From UBA5314 sp040217815 (GTDB taxonomy: Bacteria; Bacillota; Syntrophomonadia; Syntrophomonadales; Syntrophomonadaceae), in the NCBI GenBank assembly GCA_040217815.1, contig JBEHWI010000018.1, forward strand, positions 1 through 64,000: a DNA stretch of 64,000 nt, read 5' to 3'. Positions 57,481 to 64,000 of the stretch are shown one piece after another. Made by a program: the position numbers and the translations under genes. Within the stretch, counting starts at the first letter, position 1, and every line of letters begins with the position of its first letter. Below the pieces are notes generated by a model. That model did not search any database, was not told the origin of the DNA, and saw only the letters and a program-made list of their open reading frames with translations.

Positions 57481-59280
57481 TTAGATCAAGGCTTCGGCCT
57501 GGTTAAGAAGCTCGCCGAAAAAGTCCAGGGCCTTTTCAATCGGTTGGGGTGTAGCAAGGTCAACTCCGGCTTTTTGCAGCAGCTTGACCGGGTAGTCCGA
57601 ACCTCCCGACTGCAGGAACTCCAGGTACCGTTCAACGGCCGGCCGGCCTTCATCTTCAATCATCTCTTTTATGGCTGTGGCCGCTGAAAATCCAGTGGCG
57701 TATTTATACACGTAAAAGGCGGAATAGAAATGGGGTATACGGCTCCATTCCAGGGCAATCTGCTCATCCAGCACCAGCTCCGGTCCGTAGTAAGAACGGT
57801 TCAAATCCAGGTAGATCTGGTTGAACAGTTCGGGGGTCAAAGCCTCTCCGGCCTCCGCCTTTTCATGGGTGAGCTTTTCAAACTCGGCAAACATGGTCTG
57901 GCGGTAGACCGTTCCCCGGAACTGCTCAAGATAGTGGTTGATCAGATAGAGCTTCTCTTCCCGGTCGCTTGATTTTTTCATCAAATAGTCGATAAGGAGC
58001 GATTCGTTTACGGTTGAAGCCACTTCAGCCAGGAAAATCGGGTAGCGGCTGTACACGTAAGGCTGAGCCTGATTGGAATAGGCGCTGTGCAGGGAATGCC
58101 CCATCTCGTGAGCCAGGGTGAACAGGTCATCCAATTTCTGATCATAGTTCATCAATACATAGGGATGGGTATCGTAGGCTCCCCAGGAGTAGGCCCCGCT
58201 GGTTTTGCCTTCGTTTTCATAAACATCAATCCATCCCGAGTTCAATCCTTCTTTCATTTTCTGGGCATACGCATCACCCAGGGGAGCAATTCCTTCCATA
58301 ACCATTTTCAGAGCCTTTTCATAGGGTATCTCCATCTTGTATTCATTTACCAGCGGCACATACAGGTCGTAAAAATGCAGTTCGGAAAGCCCCAGCAGCT
58401 TCTTGCGAAGCTCGATATAGCGGTGCAGGTAGGGAAGTTTGCTGTGTACGGTTTTGATCAGGTTGTCGTAAACCTCGGTTGATATGTTATCCGAATCCAG
58501 GGCCGCGTTCAGGGCGTTGGGATAACGGCGGGCCCGGGAGTAGAATATGTCGCTCTTGATGCTGGCACTCAAGGTGCTGCCCAGCGTGTTTTTCAACTTG
58601 CCGTATGAGTCATAAAGGCCTTCAAAGGCGTCTTTTCTCACCCGGCGATCGTAGCTTTCCAACAAGCGGCCCAAGCGGCCTTTGGTAATCTCCACTTGCT
58701 GCCCGTTCTCGTCCTTTATGGTCGGGAACTTTATATCAGCGTTGTTCAGCATAGTGAAAATGTTTTTGGAAGCCACGGCCAGATCAGCGCTCATCGCCAA
58801 AAGCTTCTCCTCCTCGAAAGACAGTATATGCTCTTTCTGCCGCCAGAGTTCGTCAAAGTAGTGTTCGTAAAGTTTTAGTTCAGGATTTTCGGTCATAAAG
58901 TCCAGGACACTTTGTTTTTCCAGGGAGTTCAGTTCAGGTACTAAAAACGCCGTGGCACTGCCAATATGGATGCTCAAGGTTTCAATCCGGTCGGCCAGGG
59001 CTTGATACCGGTTGTCGCCGTTGTTTTCGTCGCGGCGCATGCGGGCGTAGACATAGAGCTTCTCGCTCCGGCGTTCCAGTTCTTCGATATCTTTGAAGGC
59101 CTGCAGCATAGTTGCGGCCGAACTCCCCAATTGACCCTGGTATTGCTCTACCTTTTGCAGCATTGCTCCTATGCTGCTGAAATCGTTTTCCCATTCATCT
59201 TCATTCTTATAGATATCCTCCAACCGCCACTTGCATAAAGGATCTATTTCGCTTCTTAACTTAGCCTTGCCCTTCATCAT
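57481..59280 (-). CDS. pepF: Oligoendopeptidase F
   Basis: 599 residues, M3B metallopeptidase. Zinc motif HEMGH with His391, Glu392, His395, followed about 25 residues later by ASTVNESLL, the third ligand Glu, and the C-terminal HFYSAFYVYKYATGFSAA. It cleaves short peptides in the cytoplasm. GAGGAGG ribosome site before two ATGs. Monocistronic as far as visible. Confidence 0.95.
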   Translation of the reverse strand: MMKGKAKLRSEIDPLCKWRLEDIYKNEDEWENDFSSIGAMLQKVEQYQGQLGSSAATMLQAFKDIEELERRSEKLYVYARMRRDENNGDNRYQALADRIETLSIHIGSATAFLVPELNSLEKQSVLDFMTENPELKLYEHYFDELWRQKEHILSFEEEKLLAMSADLAVASKNIFTMLNNADIKFPTIKDENGQQVEITKGRLGRLLESYDRRVRKDAFEGLYDSYGKLKNTLGSTLSASIKSDIFYSRARRYPNALNAALDSDNISTEVYDNLIKTVHSKLPYLHRYIELRKKLLGLSELHFYDLYVPLVNEYKMEIPYEKALKMVMEGIAPLGDAYAQKMKEGLNSGWIDVYENEGKTSGAYSWGAYDTHPYVLMNYDQKLDDLFTLAHEMGHSLHSAYSNQAQPYVYSRYPIFLAEVASTVNESLLIDYLMKKSSDREEKLYLINHYLEQFRGTVYRQTMFAEFEKLTHEKAEAGEALTPELFNQIYLDLNRSYYGPELVLDEQIALEWSRIPHFYSAFYVYKYATGFSAATAIKEMIEDEGRPAVERYLEFLQSGGSDYPVKLLQKAGVDLATPQPIEKALDFFGELLNQAEALI

Positions 59281-59445
59281 TTTTCCTCCTCTATAATGCC
59301 TTTTAATGATATATTTTTTCCCTGGGAAATATTAATTAACCACTATTTGTACGCCTCTCCCCCCGGCCATATACTATTATTGCCAGATTATAGATTATAG
59401 AGGCTTACTTGGCAACGCAATTTCACTTAAACATCAAACAAATAA

Positions 59446-59490
59446 AAAAGGACGGACCTAATTCTATCGCATTAAGGTCGCGTCCCTTAT
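59446..59490 (-). terminator. Terminator of the LCP gene
   Basis: In the minus transcript GGGACGCGACCTT pairs with AGGTCCGTCC, followed by TTTTTTA. It lies about 90 bp after the LCP stop. The remaining gap to pepF (59281-59445) is AT-rich and holds its promoter region. Confidence 0.8.
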
Positions 59491-59569
59491 AATACTTCAG
59501 TTAAATCTTCTTAATACTACATTTTTGCGCCCAACTGGGAATCCACCCCGGATATTGCAGTCTATATTT

Positions 59570-60862
59570 TTAAGGATTGGAAGAGTCTTTGGTATTTGGG
59601 TTCTTAGTATCGGGTTTCGTGTTATCACCGGATTTTGCGCCCGAACCGGAGTCCCCCGGATTAGTTCCCGAACCATTAGTTCCCGAACCGGAACCGTTGG
59701 GATTGGTTGTGGCCCCATTTCCCGGATTGGTGCCTGAACCGGAATCCCCGGGTTTGGTGCCATTCGAAGGCTGCTGGGTTCCCGAGCCGCTGCCGGTTCC
59801 CGGCTGGGTGCCGTTGGGCGTACCAGAGTTGGTACCCGTGGTTGTTTGCCCGGCTGGTCCCTGGGTTTCGGGAGTCGTACCTTTGCCTCCCTGGGCAGGC
59901 TCGGCACCGTCTTCAGCCGACTCCACCGGTTCACGGGTCACCCAGGTGGGCGGATCGTGAATGACATCAAAAGTCTGTCCAGCCAGCAGAGCGTCGATCA
60001 AGCCTATAGATACTTTTTTATCAGCCTCCCAGTAGCTGGCTCCATCCTTGGGACTGGTGAACGAATATCCCGGCAGAGTCTGGGTGATTATCTCGCTGTT
60101 GGTAAAATCCTTGGCCGCGGTCACCAGATAGACCAGATCGGTCATCGGTATATTGGTTTTGACGCTGTCCATCAACTGGGGAACCAGATCGGGCAGCTTG
60201 GTTATGGTCTTGGTCTGCAGCACTTCTTTGGCCAGGGCCTTGAGGAATTTGGCCTGACGCTGGGTGCGGCCAATGTCAGCCGTGGGGCCTCCTCTATACC
60301 GAACGTATTTCAATGCGTTTTCACCGTTCAAACGCTGGGTTCCTTTGGGTATATTAATATTCAGATAGGGATCTGGATCATAGTGCTTAAAGTCGGTCTC
60401 TACATCTATAGTGACTCCCCCCAGGGTGTCGATGATCTTTTCGAATCCCCAGAAGTTGGTTACCACATAGTAATCCACTTTAGTGCCCAGCAAATCGCCG
60501 ACCACCTGGCAGGCCCCTTCCGGCCCCTTGGTCAAATTAATGCTATTGATTTTCACCTGTTTCCCGGTCGAAGGTTCAACCCTGGTGTCTCTCGGGATCC
60601 AAACCATAGCCACCTTTTTGTTCTTGGTGTCTATGCTGGCTAAAATCATGGTGTCGCTGCGAGAATTGGCTGACATATCGCGGGCGTCAATGCCCATTAT
60701 CAGTATATTAACCACTTTTCCCTGGGAAACCATTTCCATAATACTCTGTTTAAAACCGCTGCCGAAGAATTTTCCTGCCAGAGCACCGCCCCCAAAAAAT
60801 AGTATAAATACTCCTAAACCAATTAAAATCTGCTTATAGTTAGCTTTAATTTTATCCATCAT
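59570..60862 (-). CDS. LytR-CpsA-Psr (LCP) family cell-wall glycopolymer ligase
   Basis: 430 residues. One N-terminal membrane span (residues 10-29), then the LCP core: NILIMGIDARDMSANSRSDTMILAS, VAMVWIPRDTRVE, INSINLTKGPEGA, ENALKYVRYRG and DIGRTQRQAKFL, with the Arg and Asp residues that bind polyprenyl pyrophosphate. From about residue 318 to the end is a Gly/Ser/Thr/Asn/Pro-rich repeat tail (GTNPGDSGSG and GTKPGDSGSG), probably spanning the wall. LCP enzymes attach wall polymers to peptidoglycan outside the cell. Confidence 0.93.
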   Translation of the reverse strand: MMDKIKANYKQILIGLGVFILFFGGGALAGKFFGSGFKQSIMEMVSQGKVVNILIMGIDARDMSANSRSDTMILASIDTKNKKVAMVWIPRDTRVEPSTGKQVKINSINLTKGPEGACQVVGDLLGTKVDYYVVTNFWGFEKIIDTLGGVTIDVETDFKHYDPDPYLNINIPKGTQRLNGENALKYVRYRGGPTADIGRTQRQAKFLKALAKEVLQTKTITKLPDLVPQLMDSVKTNIPMTDLVYLVTAAKDFTNSEIITQTLPGYSFTSPKDGASYWEADKKVSIGLIDALLAGQTFDVIHDPPTWVTREPVESAEDGAEPAQGGKGTTPETQGPAGQTTTGTNSGTPNGTQPGTGSGSGTQQPSNGTKPGDSGSGTNPGNGATTNPNGSGSGTNGSGTNPGDSGSGAKSGDNTKPDTKNPNTKDSSNP

Positions 60863-60983
60863 TTAACTGAAATTCCTCTCCCCAGTCAATCATATATCTC
60901 AAACAACTAATTTTAACAGTTTATCCCGGGCGATGTCCATTCAAATTGTGTGTAAAACTAATGGACAATTGGCGCCGGTTCGG

Positions 60984-62114
60984 TCAGTTAGCTTTTAACT
61001 CTTCACCGTCTAAACGCCGCATCATTGCTTCTAACAATTGGCTCAAACCCTCTCCGGTCCGAGATGAAACCTTAAGCTCCCCGAAGGCGGACCCTGATTC
61101 GGGAAGCAGGTCAGCTTTGGTGAAAACCTGCAATATCTTGTCCTGTTGAGCGCCCAACTCTCCCAAAACCTTCTCCACAACTGCCATTTTCTCAATATAT
61201 TGGAGGTCAGACAGATCGATTACATGAACGATCAGATCAGCCCGGGCAGCTTCTTCCAGGGTTGACCGGAAGGCCTGCACCAGGTGGTGGGGAAGGTTCT
61301 GGATAAAACCCACCGTATCGGTGATAAGGAAACCCGGGTGGTGGGGTAAACCTATTTTTCTGGTGGTCGTTTCCAGGGTTTGAAAGAGCCTGCTGTCCGC
61401 TTCAGCCTGGTCCTGCCCACTGCTGTGCCCCATGCGGCATAGGGCGTTAAATAGCGACGACTTGCCCGCGTTGGTGTAGCCAACCAGTGACACTTCTTTG
61501 ATACCAGCCCGCTGCCGGCTTTTACGGTGCAGGTTCCTGGTTTTTTCTATTTTGGCCAGTTGTCTTTTCACGTCTTGAATCCGCCTCCGGATATAACGGC
61601 GGTCCATCTCCAGCTTCTGCTCACCGGCCCCCCTGGTTCCAATACCCGCCCCCAAACGGCTCAATTCGGTTCCCGCTCCGGTGAGGCGGGGCAGGCGATA
61701 AGCCAGGGTGGCCAGTTCCACCTGGAGTATGCCTTCCCGGGAATGAGCCCGCTGGGCAAATATGTCCAGAATGAGCATAGTGCGGTCCACAATCCGAACC
61801 TGGAGCCGGTCTTCCACATTGCGCATCTGAACCGGGGTCAATTCATTGTCAAATACCACCAGATGAGGTTTCTCACGCTCAACCAGTTCGTGCAGCTCTT
61901 CCAGCTTGCCTTTGCCGATATAGGTGGCGTTGTTGGGACGCTGCTGGGTCTGCACCAGGCTGCCTGCCACTACACCCCCGGCAGCCTTTACCAGAGCCTG
62001 CAATTCCAGAAATGATGATTCAAAATCTACACTTCGGCCCTTCTCTCGAACACCAACCGTTATAGCTCTTTCTCGTCTATCTTCTATGTTTCTTTCTCCC
62101 CTCCCTGGCGGCAT
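60984..62114 (-). CDS. hflX: GTPase HflX
   Basis: About 376 residues. N-terminal HflX domain (VAGSLVQTQQRPNNATYIGKGKLEEL, LVVFDNELTPVQMRN) with a Gly-rich linker GAGIGTRGAGE, then a G domain with P-loop GYTNAGKSSLFN, switch DTVGFIQNLPHHLVQAF and TKADL. It binds the 50S subunit and splits stalled ribosomes. The open frame runs to 62183, inside the upstream YgiQ gene; ATG 62114 is the most family-like start, overlapping that gene by 38 bp. Confidence 0.93.
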   Translation of the reverse strand: MPPGRGERNIEDRRERAITVGVREKGRSVDFESSFLELQALVKAAGGVVAGSLVQTQQRPNNATYIGKGKLEELHELVEREKPHLVVFDNELTPVQMRNVEDRLQVRIVDRTMLILDIFAQRAHSREGILQVELATLAYRLPRLTGAGTELSRLGAGIGTRGAGEQKLEMDRRYIRRRIQDVKRQLAKIEKTRNLHRKSRQRAGIKEVSLVGYTNAGKSSLFNALCRMGHSSGQDQAEADSRLFQTLETTTRKIGLPHHPGFLITDTVGFIQNLPHHLVQAFRSTLEEAARADLIVHVIDLSDLQYIEKMAVVEKVLGELGAQQDKILQVFTKADLLPESGSAFGELKVSSRTGEGLSQLLEAMMRRLDGEELKAN

Positions 62115-63975
62115 CGCCTTTAGTCTTACGAGGGGAGTTGTCTCCCTTTTTACCAGTACCAAACTGACGACCAAAACTTTCACCTGTTCTGGTCTTTTTT
62201 CTTCCCCACAGGGACCTTTCTCCGCTGATCAAATCAAACCTCTGGCAGGCCCTCAAGGCTTCCTCGGCATGGGCCCGGTTGCGCGGATCGCGGAACTGCA
62301 GGATGGCCCTTTGCCAGCGGCGCTCTCTGGCCTCCCGGGGGACATGAATCTCCTGCCCGCTTTGCGGGTCCAAACCGCTTACATACATAGCGGTGGACAG
62401 AGTCATCGGAGTGGGCGTGAAGTTCTGGATCTGCTCGGGCTGAAAATGCAGCTCTTCTTTAAAGAATTCGGCCAGGGCTGCATTGTCTTCCAAACGGCAG
62501 CCGGGGTGGCCGGAAATGAAGTAAGGAACGATGTAGATGTCTTTTTTCAAGCCCTGGCGGATCTCCTTAAACGTTTTGGTGAAGCGTCGGTAACAGGCCA
62601 GGGAAGGTTTATTCATCAAACGGGTGACATGATCGGCTATGTGTTCGGGTGCAATCTTTAACTGCCCACCGACATGATACTGGCAGAGTTCACGTAAATA
62701 ACTCCCGGATTTATCCTGCATGGCCAGGTCATAGCGCACTCCTGACGATACAAAGAGATGGCGTACGCCGGGGAGATCACGCAGCCTGCGCAGCATTTTT
62801 ACATTAAATGCATGATCGGTATTCAAGTTGGGACAGGTCCGGGGGACAAGACAGCTGCTCTTGCGGCAGGCCCGGCACTTGCCCTCGTCGCTCCCCTTAA
62901 GGCGATACATGTTGGCAGAAGGCCCGCCCACATCGCTTATAGTACCCTTGAAATCCGGATGGGCGATCAGCTTGCGAGCCTCACGGACCAGGGATTCCGT
63001 ACTGCGGCTCTGGATGAAGCTCCCCTGGTGCAAGGCTAAGGAACAGAAGGAGCAGGCGCCAAAACAGCCGCGGTGGCTGACCATGGAAAACTGTACCGGA
63101 ATCAGAGCGGGCACCCCGCCCCTTGATTTGTATGCCGGGTGTTCCCGACGGGCAAAATCCATTTCATATATTTCATCCAGCTGCTGGCTCGATAAAGGCA
63201 AGGTGGGAGGGTTCTGCACCACCCAGCGCTGCCCGTTTTTTTCCGCCAGGGGGCGGGCACAATAGGGATTTACTTCCCTATGCACCATCAGGGTGGCCCG
63301 CATCAAAGCCCGGGGATCGCGCTGAACTTCTTCGAAAGAAGGAAGAAGTACGGCTCCCGAGGGCAGTTCTCTGACCCAGCTGCAGGTTCCCCTGAGGTCT
63401 TTGATGTCCTCAATTCTTTCCCCGCCGGCGCAGCGTTCAGCCAGGCGCAGCAGGGTGTATTCCCCCATGCCGTAGACCAGAAGATCAGCTTTGCTGTCTA
63501 AAAGCAGGGACCGTCTTATCGAATCGCTCCAATAGTCGTAATGAGCCAGGCGTCTCAGGCTGGCTTCAATACCGCCAATAATCACCGGGACTCCCGGGAA
63601 GTGCTGACGAATCAAGTTGCAATAGACTATAGTTGTTCGATCGGGACGCAGCCCGGCTTCGCCGCCTGGAGAATAAAGATCCCGGCGACGCTTTTTCCGG
63701 TCGGCGGTATAATGGTTTACCATGCTGTCCATATTACCGGCTGATACGGCAAAGAACAGGCGGGGGGCGCCCAGCTTGACAATGTCCTCACCGCTGTTCC
63801 ATTTAGGCTGGGCAATGATACCAACCCGAAAGCCGTAACTCTCTAAAAAGCGGCCCAGCAAGGCAGCGGCCCAGGCCGGATGATCAACGTAGGCGTCTCC
63901 GCTGACAATGATTATATCGGCCTGTTCCCACTCTCTAGATAGCATATCCTTTTGAGTGGTGGGTAAAAATTGCAT
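62077..63975 (-). CDS. YgiQ-family radical SAM protein
   Basis: 632 residues. The N terminus (QADIIIVSGDAYVDHPAWAAALLGRFLESYGF) is a B12-binding-like region typical of YgiQ, followed by PVIIGGIEASLRRLAHYDYWSD and the radical SAM cluster motif CFGACSFC (CxxxCxxC) and a DUF3362-type C terminus with Cys-rich CRACRKSSCLVPRTC. The tail is basic (RKTKGDAAREGRKKHRR). Reaction unknown. AGGAGAG ribosome site; complete in the window. hflX starts within its last codons, so the two are coupled. Confidence 0.93.
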   Translation of the reverse strand: MQFLPTTQKDMLSREWEQADIIIVSGDAYVDHPAWAAALLGRFLESYGFRVGIIAQPKWNSGEDIVKLGAPRLFFAVSAGNMDSMVNHYTADRKKRRRDLYSPGGEAGLRPDRTTIVYCNLIRQHFPGVPVIIGGIEASLRRLAHYDYWSDSIRRSLLLDSKADLLVYGMGEYTLLRLAERCAGGERIEDIKDLRGTCSWVRELPSGAVLLPSFEEVQRDPRALMRATLMVHREVNPYCARPLAEKNGQRWVVQNPPTLPLSSQQLDEIYEMDFARREHPAYKSRGGVPALIPVQFSMVSHRGCFGACSFCSLALHQGSFIQSRSTESLVREARKLIAHPDFKGTISDVGGPSANMYRLKGSDEGKCRACRKSSCLVPRTCPNLNTDHAFNVKMLRRLRDLPGVRHLFVSSGVRYDLAMQDKSGSYLRELCQYHVGGQLKIAPEHIADHVTRLMNKPSLACYRRFTKTFKEIRQGLKKDIYIVPYFISGHPGCRLEDNAALAEFFKEELHFQPEQIQNFTPTPMTLSTAMYVSGLDPQSGQEIHVPREARERRWQRAILQFRDPRNRAHAEEALRACQRFDLISGERSLWGRKKTRTGESFGRQFGTGKKGDNSPRKTKGDAAREGRKKHRR

Positions 63976-64000
63976 TGGCTCTCCTCAAAGCAAACGTCAG

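Noticed and set aside
59497..59964. Long frames on both strands over the LCP tail
   Set aside because: They come from the Gly/Ser/Pro-rich repetitive coding tail of the LCP gene and show only low-complexity translations.

Overview
The window reads as a chromosomal segment of a Gram-positive, anaerobe-like bacterium of the Clostridia grade (Firmicutes). Evidence: a GatCAB amidotransferase, PcrA with LigA, a LytR-CpsA-Psr protein, a PdaA-type deacetylase, YitT and DegV proteins, a Tad/Flp pilus locus without a visible secretin, and strong AGGAGG-type ribosome sites with frequent TTG and GTG starts. A Re-citrate-synthase-like enzyme beside NADP isocitrate dehydrogenase, and a YaaH/SatP acetate carrier, would suit a syntrophic or acetate-handling clostridium such as the Syntrophomonadaceae; that placement is an inference. 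No tRNA, rRNA, CRISPR array or transposase gene was found.

Layout. 0-2.4 kb: HAD phosphatase, then a tight minus-strand group (CBS protein, permuted papain-like amidase, membrane protein). 2.5-9.2 kb: a small gene, a PdaA-like lipoprotein, and a four-gene plus-strand operon of three unrecognised proteins and an Hsp70/actin-fold ATPase, facing a MerR regulator. 10-15.5 kb: acetate carrier, cell-wall glucosaminidase-like protein, hybrid histidine kinase, DegV. 15.6-21.4 kb: minus-strand gatC-gatA-gatB, Re-citrate-synthase-like gene, icd. 22-29.5 kb: flavin/PNPOx-MarR pair with a palindromic operator, DUF5655 protein, ligA, pcrA, DUF1287 protein, Smr-domain protein. 29.7-35.8 kb: minus-strand tryptophan cluster trpD-trpC-trpF-aroF-trpE(G), with no trpB or trpA. 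35.9-39 kb: GGDEF protein, SPFH protein, small proteins. 39-47.6 kb: complete monoderm-type Tad/Flp pilus locus. 47.7-57.3 kb: YitT, RlmL-like methyltransferase, and a mannose/glycan cluster (ManC, GT4, alpha/alpha-barrel protein, giant GT-GH130 fusion). 57.5-64 kb: oligoendopeptidase F, LCP protein, HflX, YgiQ.

Most notable signals. (1) Two regularly spaced arrays of GAG/UAG triplets in RNA sense, one right after a near-consensus promoter at the head of the trp cluster and followed by an intrinsic terminator, the other between aroF and trpE(G). These have the architecture of TRAP (MtrB) binding sites. (2) Two families of short non-coding inverted-repeat elements (MITE-like). One copy has split a transcription terminator and is flanked by a 21-bp direct repeat; a 51-bp unit is present as an exact insertion in one family and as tandem copies in the other. 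(3) The four-gene Hsp70-like operon and the GT-GH130 locus are the best candidates for poorly described protein systems.
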